NCBI RefSeq assembly: GCF_003966125.1
Contig: NZ_RXMA01000024.1
Location: 21,270-85,269 of the forward strand
Length of the DNA: 64,000 bases
DNA from: Azospirillum griseum
GTDB taxonomy: Bacteria; Pseudomonadota; Alphaproteobacteria; Azospirillales; Azospirillaceae
Direction: 5' to 3'
Shown here: piece after piece, positions 25,203-34,001 of the stretch
How the letters are laid out: each line of letters opens with the position of its first letter
How positions within the stretch are numbered: position 1 is the first letter of the stretch
Notes under the pieces: model-generated
Told to the model about the DNA's origin: nothing
The model's database searches: none
Seen by the model: the letters and a program-made list of their open reading frames with translations, nothing else
Position numbers and translations under genes: made by a program

Positions 25203-26003
25203 TCACCGCGCCATCGACAGCTTGCCGGCGCTGTCCTTCAGCGCGTCGATCATCGCGTTTTGCTGGTCGGCGTCGGTGTCGGCGGGAACGACAAAGCAGA
25301 TGGTGGCGATGCATCGGCCCTGGGTGTCGCGCACCGGGGCCGCCATGCAGGTGGTGAAGCGGTCCACCAGCCCGGTGGTGCGGACATAGCCCGCCTCGCG
25401 CGCGGCGGCCATGTCGCGCAGGAACTCCTCCTCCACGATGCGGCGGCCGTCGGGCAGGGTGAAATCCTCGGTCGGGATGAAGGCGCGGATTTCGTCCGGC
25501 CCCATGTGATCGACCAGCAGGCGGCCCGACGCCGTCCAGGGGATCGGCACCTTGATGCCGATGTCGGAGCTGATGCGGAACATCCGCCGCCCCGGCTCGT
25601 TCAGCACGACCAGATACTTGTTCCCGTCCAACATGCAGAATTGCGCCGTCTCGCCGATCACCTCGGCCAGATGGTTCACCTCGCGCCGGGCCTTGCGGAT
25701 CAGATCGACGCTGTTGAGGTAGTCGCTGCCGTAATAATGCATGGCCGGACCGAAAAACACCGTCCCGTCCTCGTCCCGGGTTTCCAGCCAGCGCGCCTCC
25801 ACCAGCGTGTTCACCAGCTCATAGACGGTGGAACGCGGCGTGCCGGTGTCCCGCGCGATGTCGGCGATGCGGGCGGGCGCGCGCAGCCGGTGCAGATGCT
25901 CCATCAACGCGATCACCCGGTCGATGCCGCGCGCACGCCCGGTCGCGGTTGCCTGCCCCATTGCCTGCCCGGCTGCCTTGTCCATCACCCGTTCCGCCGT
26001 CAT
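25203..26003 (-). CDS. IclR-family regulator of the peptide operon
   Basis: This is a 266-residue repressor or activator. The N-terminal winged HTH is visible as ARIADIARDTGTPRSTVYEL followed by the wing LVEARWLETRDEDGTVFF. The C-terminal IclR effector domain includes GETAQFCMLDGNKYLVVLNE, IPWTASGRLLVDHM and CMAAPVRDTQGRCIATI. The ATG at 26003 is preferred over GTG 26024. It is divergent from the SBP gene of the dpp-like operon, and three operator-like repeats lie in the 270-bp gap, so it very probably controls that operon and perhaps itself. Confidence 0.9.
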   Translation of the reverse strand: MTAERVMDKAAGQAMGQATATGRARGIDRVIALMEHLHRLRAPARIADIARDTGTPRSTVYELVNTLVEARWLETRDEDGTVFFGPAMHYYGSDYLNSVDLIRKARREVNHLAEVIGETAQFCMLDGNKYLVVLNEPGRRMFRISSDIGIKVPIPWTASGRLLVDHMGPDEIRAFIPTEDFTLPDGRRIVEEEFLRDMAAAREAGYVRTTGLVDRFTTCMAAPVRDTQGRCIATICFVVPADTDADQQNAMIDALKDSAGKLSMAR

Positions 26004-26110
26004 GCCACCCGTCCCGCTGGCCACCCGTGAATCCGCCGCCCCGTCCCGGCTGTGACGGGACGCTGACGCTTATTGCTTAGCACGCGCATTTTCGGCTTGC
26101 GAGCGCTCTT

Positions 26111-26161
26111 TGTCCGATATACCGTCTGCTTGTCCGGAATACAAGATCAATGTCCGAAATA
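26111..26161 (+). promoter_or_regulatory. three TGTCCGRWATA repeats at exact 20-bp spacing (candidate IclR operators)
   Basis: Copies are tgtccgatata (26111), tgtccggaata (26131) and tgtccgaaata (26151). The second extends to the dyad cttgt-ccggaat-acaag and the third to tccga-aata-tcgga, so each can be a palindromic site. A 20-bp period places them on the same DNA face. They lie between iclR and the SBP gene. Confidence 0.6.
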
Positions 26162-26273
26162 TCGGATTATCGCTCCAGCGGGGCGGCAAGACCGAAACGG
26201 ACGACCAGGGAAGCGCCGGACGGCACGCACACCGCGCCTCAAGCGCCGGTCCATCACGCGGAGGGGAGTCTCG

Positions 26274-27830
26274 ATGAAGCCGTTCACCCGTAGCCTGCAC
26301 ACCACCTTGCTGGGGGCCACGCTGCTGGCCAGCGCCTTTGCCACACCGGTCGGCGTCGCGCTGGCGCAACAGCCGTCCTCCGTCGTCACGGTGGCGACGA
26401 TTGGCGAACCGCCCACGCTCGACCCCGTCGGCGTCACCTCCGATCTGGTCAGCATCATCACCCAGCATGTGTTCGAGACGCTCTACACCTTCGACGCCGA
26501 TTGGAAGGTGACGCCGCTGCTGGCCTCCGCCCTGCCGACCATCGGCGCGGACGGCAAGAGCTACGCCTTTCCGTTGCGCAGCGGCGTGACCTTCCACGAC
26601 GGCAGCGCCATGACCGCCGAGGATGTGGCCGCGTCGCTGGAGCGCTGGACCAAGCTGTCGCCGCGCGGCAAGAGCGTCGCGCCGATGATCGAGGCCATCA
26701 CCGTCACCAACCCGACCACCGTCACCCTGACGTTGAAGGATCCCTACACCCCGCTGCTGTCGCTGCTGGCGATGAGCAACGGGGCCGCCGCCATCGTGCC
26801 GCGCAGCGTCATCGATGGGGCCGCGCCCCTGAAGCAGTTCGTCGGCACCGGCCCCTACAAGCTGTTGGAGCACAAGCCCGACCAGCACATCCGTTTGGTT
26901 CGTTTCGACGGCTACGCCTCCCCCACCGGCCCGGCGAGCGGCTATGGCGGCGCGCGCGCGGCCAAGATCGGCGAGGTGCGCTTCGTCCCGGTCCCCAACG
27001 CCGCCACCCGCGTCGCCGGAATGCTGGCCGGTCAATACCAGTTCGCCGACAGCCTGCCCGCCGAAATGCTGGGCCGCTTCAAGACCTCGACCAGCGTCAA
27101 GCCGGTGATCGTCAAGCCCTTCGGCTTCCCGCTGATGATCATGAACACCAAGACCGGCGTCATGGCCAACCAGACGCTGCGCCAGGCGGTGTTGGCGGCG
27201 GTCGGCCCCGGCGACATGATGCTGGCGGGCTTCGGCGATCCGGCCTTCTTCGCCGCCGAAGGCTCGATCTACAGCCAGGGCACGCCCTATTACGATGCGG
27301 CCAGCGCCAAGCCCTACCGCGAGGGCAGCCCGAAGAAGGCCGCCGAACTGCGCAAGACGGCGGGGTACAAGGGCGAGCCGATCCGCATCATGACCTCCAC
27401 CCAGTATGACTTCCTCTACAAGATGAGCCTGGTCGCCCAGGCCCAGTTGCAGGCGGCGGGCTTCACCGTGGATTTGCAGGTGTTGGATTGGGCGACGCTG
27501 CTGCAGAAGCGCGGCGATGAAAAGGCGTGGGACGCCTTCTTCACCTATCACACCTTCGTGCCGGAACCCTCGCTCATCACCGTCCTGAACCCCAGCTACC
27601 CCGGCTGGTGGGACAGCGCGGAGAAGCGCGACGCGCTCGCCGCCTTCAACCGCGAAACCGACGCGAACGCCCGCAAGGACAAGTGGGTGGCCTTGCAGAA
27701 CCGCTTCTACACCGAAGTGCCGAGCATCAAGGTCGGCGATTTCTACAACCTCGCCGCCGCCACCGACAAGCTGAAGGGCTACACCCCGGCCCCCTGGCCG
27801 TTCTTCTGGAACGCCGAACTGTCGAACTGA
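26274..27830 (+). CDS. ABC transporter peptide-type substrate-binding protein (SBP_bac_5)
   Basis: This is a 518-residue periplasmic binding protein, first gene of the operon. A signal peptide is evident (RSLHTTLLGATLLASAFATP, cut near ALAQQ). The family marks are TIGEPPTLDPVGVTSDLVSI, VFETLYTFDADWKVTPLLA, FPLRSGVTFHDGSAMTAEDV and GTGPYKLLEHKPDQ. The length is typical for DppA/OppA-like proteins. The ATG has GAGGGGAG upstream. Together with a D-aminoacylase and RidA in the same unit, it probably captures peptides or N-acyl amino acids that contain D-residues, but the ligand is inferred. Confidence 0.92.
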   Translation: MKPFTRSLHTTLLGATLLASAFATPVGVALAQQPSSVVTVATIGEPPTLDPVGVTSDLVSIITQHVFETLYTFDADWKVTPLLASALPTIGADGKSYAFPLRSGVTFHDGSAMTAEDVAASLERWTKLSPRGKSVAPMIEAITVTNPTTVTLTLKDPYTPLLSLLAMSNGAAAIVPRSVIDGAAPLKQFVGTGPYKLLEHKPDQHIRLVRFDGYASPTGPASGYGGARAAKIGEVRFVPVPNAATRVAGMLAGQYQFADSLPAEMLGRFKTSTSVKPVIVKPFGFPLMIMNTKTGVMANQTLRQAVLAAVGPGDMMLAGFGDPAFFAAEGSIYSQGTPYYDAASAKPYREGSPKKAAELRKTAGYKGEPIRIMTSTQYDFLYKMSLVAQAQLQAAGFTVDLQVLDWATLLQKRGDEKAWDAFFTYHTFVPEPSLITVLNPSYPGWWDSAEKRDALAAFNRETDANARKDKWVALQNRFYTEVPSIKVGDFYNLAAATDKLKGYTPAPWPFFWNAELSN

Positions 27831-27907
27831 GGGCCGTTTTCTTCACGCCCTGCCGCCCCCCGTCCGCTTCGGTGGTCAGGGGGCGGCGCACAGACGGGAC
27901 CACAGCC

Positions 27908-28849
27908 ATGTTTGTTTACGTCGCACGCCGGCTTGCCGGCATGATGCTGGTCATGCTGATCGTCGCGGCGGTGGTCTTCGTGATCGCCCGCGTCGTGCCG
28001 GGCGATCCGGCCGCCGTCATGCTGGGATCGTCGGCCACCCCGGACGACATCGCCGCCCTGCGCGGGCGTTTGGGGCTGGATCAGCCGCTCTACAGCCAAT
28101 TCCTCATTTATCTCGGCCAGATCGCCCATTTCGATCTGGGTGAGTCGATCTTCCTCAACCGCCCGGTCGCCCAGGCGCTGGCCGAACGGTCGGAGCTGAC
28201 CGCCCTGCTGACGCTGATGTCGGTCAGCATCGCCGTGGCCATCGGCGTGCCGGTGGGCATCCTGTCGGCGGCGATGCGCGGGCGCTGGGTCGATCAGACC
28301 GCCATCGGCATCGCCATGCTGGCCGCCAGCGTGCCCAGCTTCTGGATCGGCCTGACGCTCATCAAGTATCTGGCCGTCGATCTGCCGTGGTTTCCGGTCG
28401 CCGGTTACGGCCCGCCCGACGCCAGCCTGGGGGAACGGCTGCGCCATCTGGTGCTGCCCGCCGTGGCGCTGGGCATCCCCAACTCCGCCCTGATCCTGCG
28501 CTTCACCCGCACCAGCATGCTGGATGTCCTGAGCGACGATTACGTGCGGACCGCGCGGGCCAAGGGGTTGTCGCCGCTGGTCGTGGTGCTGAAACACGCG
28601 CTGCGCAACGCGATGATCCCGATCCTGACCGTGATCGGCCTGACCGCCGCCGTGATGATCGCCGGGGCCATCGTGACGGAAACCGTCTTCGGCCTGCCCG
28701 GTGTCGGCAACCTGATCGTGTCCGCCGTGCTGCGCCGGGATTACCCGGTGATCCAGGGGGCCTTGCTGGTCGTCTCGGGCATCTACGTCCTCATCAACCT
28801 GTCGGTCGATCTGCTTTACGCGGTGGTCGATCCGCGCGTCCGTTACTGA
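27908..28849 (+). CDS. ABC transporter permease (DppB-like)
   Basis: This is a 313-residue membrane permease with six predicted helices. It starts with FVYVARRLAGMMLVMLIVAA and RVVPGDPAAVMLGSSATP, the typical DppB beginning. The EAA loop that docks the ATPase reads YVRTARAKGLSPLVVVLKHA, followed by the conserved ETVFGLPGVGNLIVSA. It lies 77 bp after the SBP stop and 14 bp before the second permease. The open frame extends far upstream, but only from ATG 27908 is there family similarity. Confidence 0.93.
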   Translation: MFVYVARRLAGMMLVMLIVAAVVFVIARVVPGDPAAVMLGSSATPDDIAALRGRLGLDQPLYSQFLIYLGQIAHFDLGESIFLNRPVAQALAERSELTALLTLMSVSIAVAIGVPVGILSAAMRGRWVDQTAIGIAMLAASVPSFWIGLTLIKYLAVDLPWFPVAGYGPPDASLGERLRHLVLPAVALGIPNSALILRFTRTSMLDVLSDDYVRTARAKGLSPLVVVLKHALRNAMIPILTVIGLTAAVMIAGAIVTETVFGLPGVGNLIVSAVLRRDYPVIQGALLVVSGIYVLINLSVDLLYAVVDPRVRY

Positions 28850-28863
28850 GAAAGGGGGCCGTC

Positions 28864-29763
28864 ATGGCAAGCCTTCCCAGCGCCGCCCCCGCCGTTGGCG
28901 GTGGATCCTCCGCGCAAGGCCGGTCGCCGATGGCGCTGCTGCTGCGCCAACTGCTGCGCCGCCCGCTGGTGGTCGTCGCCCTCGCCATCCTCGCCGCGAT
29001 CCTGGCCATCGCCGCGCTGGCCCCGTGGCTGGTGCCCTACGACCCGATGAAGATGGACATCCTCAACCGGATGAAGCCGCCCGCCGCCGGGCACCTGTTC
29101 GGCACCGACGAATTCGGGCGCGACGTGCTGTCCCGCATCATGCAGGGGGCGCAACTGTCGCTGCTGGTCGGGCTGCTGGTGGTGGTGGTCGCGGTGACGC
29201 TCGGCACGCTGATGGGGCTGATGGCGGGCTATGTCCGCGCGCTGGATGGCGCGGTGATGCGGCTGACCGACGCGCTGATGGCGTTCCCCGACATTCTGCT
29301 CGCCATCGCCTTCATGGCCGGACTGGGGCCGTCGCTCTACAACGTCGTGTTGGCGCTGGGCATTGTCTACACCCCGCGCGTGGCCCGCGTCGTCCGCGCC
29401 GCCGCCCTGGTGGTGCGCGAGATGCCCTATGTCGAGGCGGCCACCGCGCTGGGGGCCTCCACCCCGCGCATCGTCTTCGGCCACATCCTGCCCAACCTGA
29501 TCTCGCCGATCATCGTCCAGGCGACCTTCATTTTCGCCTACGCCATCCTGACCGAAGCCGCCCTGTCCTTCCTGGGCGTGGGCGTGCCGCCGACGACGCC
29601 GACCTGGGGCAACATGATCGCCGGGGCGCAGCAGTATTTCCAACAGGCCGATTGGCTGGTGCTGTTCCCCGGTCTGGCCATCGTGCTGACGGTGCTGGCG
29701 CTCCAGATCGTCGGCGACGGGCTGCGCGACGCGCTCGACCCCCGCCTGCAAAAGGTGTCGTGA
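28864..29763 (+). CDS. ABC transporter permease (DppC-like)
   Basis: This is the 299-residue second permease. It has the OppC N-terminal helix (RRPLVVVALAILAAILAIAA), then LFGTDEFGRDVLSRIMQGAQ, which is diagnostic for DppC/OppC. The EAA loop reads YVEAATALGASTPRIVFGHI, and TEAALSFLGVGVPPTTPTWG follows. Its stop TGA shares an A with the ATG of the D-aminoacylase gene, so translation is coupled to that enzyme. Confidence 0.93.
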   Translation: MASLPSAAPAVGGGSSAQGRSPMALLLRQLLRRPLVVVALAILAAILAIAALAPWLVPYDPMKMDILNRMKPPAAGHLFGTDEFGRDVLSRIMQGAQLSLLVGLLVVVVAVTLGTLMGLMAGYVRALDGAVMRLTDALMAFPDILLAIAFMAGLGPSLYNVVLALGIVYTPRVARVVRAAALVVREMPYVEAATALGASTPRIVFGHILPNLISPIIVQATFIFAYAILTEAALSFLGVGVPPTTPTWGNMIAGAQQYFQQADWLVLFPGLAIVLTVLALQIVGDGLRDALDPRLQKVS

Positions 29764-31370
29764 TGCGCCCCATCCTGATCCGCAACGCCCGCGTGATCGA
29801 CGGGACCGGCGCGCCCTGGTTTCGCGCCGACCTGTTGACCGAGGGCGACCGCATCGCCGCCATCGGCCCCAACCTGGAGGCGGGCGACGCCGAGGTGATC
29901 GACGCCGACGAGCGTTATCTCGCCCCCGGCTTCATCGACGCCCACGCCCACGACGACCTCGTTTATCTGCGCCAGCCTGACCGCCCGGAAAAGGTGGCGC
30001 AGGGCGTGACCGGGGTGGTGGTCGGCAACTGCTCCTTCGGGCTGTACCCGCAGCGCCCGGCCAGCGCCGACGCCCTGCGCGAGCATTTCGGCAACCTGCT
30101 GGGTCGGGTCGCCCCGGAGGAAAGCTTCGCCGATTTCGCCGCCTACCGCGCGGCGGTGGACGGGCGCGGGGTCGCCATCAACCTGATTTCGCTGGTCGGC
30201 CACGCCGCCCTGCGTCTGGCGGTGATGGGCTGGCAGAACCGCCCGGCCACGGCGGAGGAGCGGGAGGCGATGGCCGCCCTGCTGGCCGACCAGTTGGCGC
30301 AGGGTGCGCATGGCCTGTCGCTGGGGTTGGTCTATCCGCCCAGCGCCTGGGCCGACCGGGCGGAGCTGCTGCGCCTGACCGAGGTGGTCGCCGCCCACGG
30401 CGCGCTGCTGACCGCGCATGTCCGCTCCTACGAGGGCGGGTTGATCGCCTCGGTGGACGAGTTCGTCGATCTGCTGACCAGCGGCAAGGCCAGCGGCCTG
30501 CTGTCCCATCTTCAGGCCGCCGGGCGGCCCTATTGGGGCAGCCTGCCGCGCGCCATCGACCGGTTGGAGATCGCCCGCAAGGGCGGGGTGGACGTCAGCT
30601 TCGACATGTACCCCTACCCCGCCGGGTCCAGCACCATCCTGCAACTGCTGCCGCCCTCGGCCTTGGCGGGTGGGGTGGAGGCGCTGCTCGCCCGGCTGGC
30701 CGACGCCGACAACCGCGCCGCCCTGCGCCGCGCGGTCGAGGAGGGCGACGCCCCGGCCGATCCCGGTTGGGAATCCAAGATCCGCCTGATCGGTTGGGAA
30801 AATGTGCGGATCGGTGGCGTCGGTGCGGAGGATCTGCGCCCGCTGGAGGGTCGTTCGCTGGCCGAGATCGCCGACGACCGCCGCACCGCCGCGTTCGACG
30901 CGCTGGCCTGGCTGATCGCCGCCGACCGGGGCCAGACCAACATCGTCATGTTCCAGCTCGACACCGGCGACCTCGACGCCGCCCTGTCGCACCCGCTGCA
31001 CATGCTGGGGTCGGACGGGCTGCCGCGCGAGACCGGCAAACCGCACCCGCGCGCCTTCGGCAGCTTCCCGCGCTACCTCGCCCGCGCCCAGCGGGGCGAG
31101 GGCGGCTTGCGGCTGGAGGAGGCGGTGCGGCACATGACCGCCGTTCCAGCCCAACGCTTTGGCCTGTCCACGCGCGGACTGCTGCGCCCCGGCCTGACCG
31201 CCGACCTGACCCTGTTCACCGCCGACGTCTGCGACCGCGCGACCTTCCAGGACCCGACGCAGCCGCCCCACGGCGTCACCGACGTGCTCGTCGCCGGAAC
31301 CTTTGTCCGGCGCAACGGCGCACCGACCGGCGCGCGCCCCGGCAAGACGCTGACGCGCGCCGCCCGCTGA
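29763..31370 (+). CDS. D-aminoacylase (N-acyl-D-amino-acid deacylase)
   Basis: This is a 535-residue zinc amidohydrolase releasing D-amino acids from N-acyl or related derivatives. It has the amidohydrolase start LIRNARVIDGTGAPWFRADL, the metal motif APGFIDAHAHDDL (His61, His63), the bridging cysteine in VVGNCSFGL (Cys90), histidines in LTAHVRSYEGG and LLSHLQAAG, and the catalytic Asp in MLGSDGLPRE. The end has the composite beta-sandwich TADLTLFTADVCDRATF. Its place inside a peptide transporter operon argues for catabolism of imported D-containing compounds. Relatives with dihydroorotase-like or other substrates exist, so specificity is inferred. Confidence 0.9.
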   Translation: MRPILIRNARVIDGTGAPWFRADLLTEGDRIAAIGPNLEAGDAEVIDADERYLAPGFIDAHAHDDLVYLRQPDRPEKVAQGVTGVVVGNCSFGLYPQRPASADALREHFGNLLGRVAPEESFADFAAYRAAVDGRGVAINLISLVGHAALRLAVMGWQNRPATAEEREAMAALLADQLAQGAHGLSLGLVYPPSAWADRAELLRLTEVVAAHGALLTAHVRSYEGGLIASVDEFVDLLTSGKASGLLSHLQAAGRPYWGSLPRAIDRLEIARKGGVDVSFDMYPYPAGSSTILQLLPPSALAGGVEALLARLADADNRAALRRAVEEGDAPADPGWESKIRLIGWENVRIGGVGAEDLRPLEGRSLAEIADDRRTAAFDALAWLIAADRGQTNIVMFQLDTGDLDAALSHPLHMLGSDGLPRETGKPHPRAFGSFPRYLARAQRGEGGLRLEEAVRHMTAVPAQRFGLSTRGLLRPGLTADLTLFTADVCDRATFQDPTQPPHGVTDVLVAGTFVRRNGAPTGARPGKTLTRAAR

Positions 31371-31418
31371 TCCCGTCAGCGCTCAACCCCTTCACCGTTT
31401 TTTCACCTGTGAGGATTC

Positions 31419-31802
31419 ATGACCAACCGTCAGCCGATTTTCGCCGAAAAGGGTGCCAAGCCCGCCGGCCAATACAGCCACGCCATCATCGCCAACGGCT
31501 TCGTCTATGTCTCGGGCCAGGGGCCGCACCACCCGGAGACCGGTGAGTTGCCGCCGACCTTCGCCGAGGAGGTCCGCCAGACCCTGCGCAATCTGGAGAT
31601 CATCCTGAAGGCCGCCGGGACCGATCTGGCGCACGTCGTCAAGGTCAACAGCTACCTCAGCGATCTCGGGCGGTTCCAGGAATACAACGCCCTCTACACC
31701 GAGTTTTTCCCGGACGCTCCGCCCGCCCGCACCACCATCGGCTGCGTGCTGAACGGCATCCAGGTCGAAATCGACTGCGTCGCCGTGCTGCCGTCGGCGT
31801 AA
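31419..31802 (+). CDS. RidA-family protein
   Basis: This is a 127-residue YjgF/YER057c/UK114 protein. RidA members hydrolyse reactive enamine/imine intermediates made by PLP enzymes or amino acid oxidases. Motifs are GQYSHAIIANGFVYVSGQGP and VVKVNSYLSDLGRFQEYNAL. The catalytic-type Arg lies in APPARTTIGCVL. It sits between the D-aminoacylase and a PLP-dependent D-threonine-aldolase-like enzyme. This fits a protective role in D-amino acid breakdown. A terminator-like hairpin follows it within the operon. Confidence 0.92.
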   Translation: MTNRQPIFAEKGAKPAGQYSHAIIANGFVYVSGQGPHHPETGELPPTFAEEVRQTLRNLEIILKAAGTDLAHVVKVNSYLSDLGRFQEYNALYTEFFPDAPPARTTIGCVLNGIQVEIDCVAVLPSA

Positions 31803-31819
31803 CATCTCCACTCCTCCAC

Positions 31820-31863
31820 CCCCCTCGCGGTTCCCAGATCCCCTTTGCGAGGGGGGCTTTTTC
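31820..31863 (+). terminator. terminator-like hairpin inside the operon, after ridA
   Basis: cccccctcgc (31820-31829) pairs with gcgagggggg (31848-31857), followed by cttttt. Only 23 bp separate it from the next gene. It probably attenuates rather than ends transcription, lowering expression of the aldolase-like gene and the two ATPase genes. Confidence 0.7.
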
Positions 31864-31886
31864 CCCGATCCCCGGAGCCGCCCGCC

Positions 31887-32945
31887 ATGCGCGTTGACGA
31901 TCTCGACACCCCCGTTCCCGTCATCGACCTCGACCGGGTGGAGCACAACCTCACCAAGATGCAGCGCTATTGCGACCAGCACGGGTTGGCGCTGCGCCCG
32001 CACATCAAGACCCACAAGCTGCCGCAATTCGCCCGCCGCCAGATCGAGTTGGGGGCCGCCGGCATCACCTGCCAGAAGATTTCCGAAGCCCTGGTGATGG
32101 CCGAGGCCGGGTGCGCCGACATCCTGATCACCTACCCCATCGTCGGCGCGTCCAAGATCGCCCCGCTGGCCGAACTGGCGCGCAAGACCCGGTTGACCGT
32201 GTCGTTGGACAACGCCGTGGCGCTCGACACCGTGGCCGCCGCCGCCCATCAGGCCGGGGTGGAGATCGGCATCCTCATCGAATTTGACAGCGGCGATGGC
32301 CGCTGCGGCGTGCAGACGCCGGACGAGGCGCTGGCGCTGGCCCGCCGCGCCCACGGCAACGGCCCGCTCGCCTTCCGGGGCCTGATGACCTACCCGCGCG
32401 GCCCGCAGACCGTCCCCTTCGTCACCGCCGCCCGCACCCTGTTCGAGCAGGCGGCGATTCCGATCACCACCGTGTCGGTCGGCGGAACCCCCGGCTGCTG
32501 GGACACCCACAGCCTGCCCGGCGTGACCGAACTGCGCGTCGGCACCTACATCTATCAGGACCGCGCCACCGTCGGGGCCGGGGTGGCGACGTTGGACGAG
32601 TGCGCCGTGCATGTGCGCGCCACCGTCGTCAGCCGCCCCACACCCGACCGCGCCATCCTCGACAGCGGATCGAAAACCCTGTCGAGCGACCGGGTGGCCC
32701 CGTCGGTGGGCGACGGCTTCGGCCTGATCCTCGATTACCCCGACGCCGTCATCACCCGCGTGAACGAGGAGCACGCCGTCGTCGATCTGTCGCGCTGCGC
32801 CGTCAAGCCCGCCATCGGCGACCGCGTGCGCATCCTGCCGAACCATGTCTGCGTCGTCACCAACCTGCACGACGCCATGGCGGTGACGCGCGGCGGCGAG
32901 TTGATCGGCGAATGGCCGGTCGCCGCGCGCGGCTGCACCCGCTGA
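31887..32945 (+). CDS. D-threonine aldolase-like / DSD1-family PLP enzyme
   Basis: This is a 352-residue fold-type III (alanine racemase-like) PLP enzyme. The N-terminus has DDLDTPVPVIDLDRVEHNL, the PLP-lysine motif LRPHIKTHKLPQFARRQ and GAAGITCQKISEALVMAEAG. The C-terminal metal motif NHVC (in ILPNHVCVVTN) is the His/Cys zinc or manganese site of D-threonine aldolases and D-serine dehydratases. This supports action on a beta-hydroxy D-amino acid. ATG 31887 begins the conserved part. Exact choice between aldolase and dehydratase activity cannot be made. Confidence 0.87.
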   Translation: MRVDDLDTPVPVIDLDRVEHNLTKMQRYCDQHGLALRPHIKTHKLPQFARRQIELGAAGITCQKISEALVMAEAGCADILITYPIVGASKIAPLAELARKTRLTVSLDNAVALDTVAAAAHQAGVEIGILIEFDSGDGRCGVQTPDEALALARRAHGNGPLAFRGLMTYPRGPQTVPFVTAARTLFEQAAIPITTVSVGGTPGCWDTHSLPGVTELRVGTYIYQDRATVGAGVATLDECAVHVRATVVSRPTPDRAILDSGSKTLSSDRVAPSVGDGFGLILDYPDAVITRVNEEHAVVDLSRCAVKPAIGDRVRILPNHVCVVTNLHDAMAVTRGGELIGEWPVAARGCTR

Positions 32946-32984
32946 ACCGTGCGACCAGGACCAGTGACAAGGGAAGGCACGCCG

Positions 32985-34001
32985 ATGGCCACGCTCACCG
33001 ACAGCGACGTCACGCTCGACATCCGCAATCTGCAAACCCACTTCGCCACCGACCGGGGCGTGTCGAAGGCGGTGGACGGCGTGTCCTTCACCGTCCGCCG
33101 CAACGAAACCCTGGCCGTGGTCGGTGAATCGGGCAGCGGCAAATCCGTCACCAGCCTGTCGACCATGCGGCTGATCCAATCGCCGCCGGGCCGGATCGCC
33201 GGAGGGGAGATCCTGTTCCGCCGCCGCGACGGCTCGGTGCATGATCTGGCCAAGGCCCCGGAATCGCTGATGCGCAAAATCCGGGGCAACGAGATCGGCA
33301 TGATCTTTCAAGAGCCGATGACCTCGTTGAACCCGGTCTACACCGTCGGCGACCAGATCGGCGAAACGCTGCGCCTGCACCAGAAGCTCGACCGGCCCGC
33401 CGCCCGCGCGGCGGCCTTGGCGATGCTGAAAATGGTCGGCATCCCGGCGGCGGACCGGCGGATCGACGAATACCCGCACCAGATGTCCGGCGGCATGCGC
33501 CAGCGGGTGATAATCGCCATGGCGCTGGCCTGCCGCCCCACCCTGCTGATCGCCGACGAGCCGACCACCGCGCTCGACGTCACCATCCAGGCGCAGATCC
33601 TCGACCTGATGCGGCGGCTTCAGGCCGACACCGGCACCTCCATCCTGTTCATCACCCACAATCTGGGCGTCGTCGCCGAGATCGCCCACCGGGTGGCGGT
33701 GATGTACGCCGGGCGGGTGGTGGAGGAGGGCGACGTGCGGTCGCTGTTCAAGAACCCCCGCCACCCCTACACGCGCGGCCTGCTGGCCTGCATGCCGCAT
33801 CTGGGCCAGGGCAAGGGCGCGTCGGCCCGGCTGGAGGCGATCCCCGGCACGGTTCCCAGCCCGACGGCGCGGCCCGGCGGCTGCGTCTTCGCCCCGCGCT
33901 GCGCCCACGCGCAACCCGCCTGCACCACCGCCGAGGAACCCGCGCTGGAGCTGGTCGAACCCGGCCACACCGCCCGCTGCCGCCGCTGGAGGGAGATCTG
34001 A
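32985..34001 (+). CDS. ABC transporter ATPase (DppD-like)
   Basis: This is a 338-residue ATPase with Walker A VVGESGSGKSVTSLSTM, Q-loop MIFQEPMTSLNPVYTVGDQI, signature MSGGMRQRVIIAMALACRP and Walker B LLIADEPTTALD. The C-terminal oligopeptide-type extension has FKNPRHPYTRGLLACMP and the cysteine cluster CVFAPRCAHAQPAC that can hold an Fe-S cluster in this family. AAGGGAAGG lies 9 nt before the ATG. Its TGA overlaps the ATG of the next ATPase. Confidence 0.94.
   Translation: MATLTDSDVTLDIRNLQTHFATDRGVSKAVDGVSFTVRRNETLAVVGESGSGKSVTSLSTMRLIQSPPGRIAGGEILFRRRDGSVHDLAKAPESLMRKIRGNEIGMIFQEPMTSLNPVYTVGDQIGETLRLHQKLDRPAARAAALAMLKMVGIPAADRRIDEYPHQMSGGMRQRVIIAMALACRPTLLIADEPTTALDVTIQAQILDLMRRLQADTGTSILFITHNLGVVAEIAHRVAVMYAGRVVEEGDVRSLFKNPRHPYTRGLLACMPHLGQGKGASARLEAIPGTVPSPTARPGGCVFAPRCAHAQPACTTAEEPALELVEPGHTARCRRWREI

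Noticed and set aside
31392..33968. 858-codon minus-strand frame opposite ridA, the aldolase-like gene and the ATPase gene
   Set aside because: It runs across three real genes and an intrinsic terminator with no protein-family signal.
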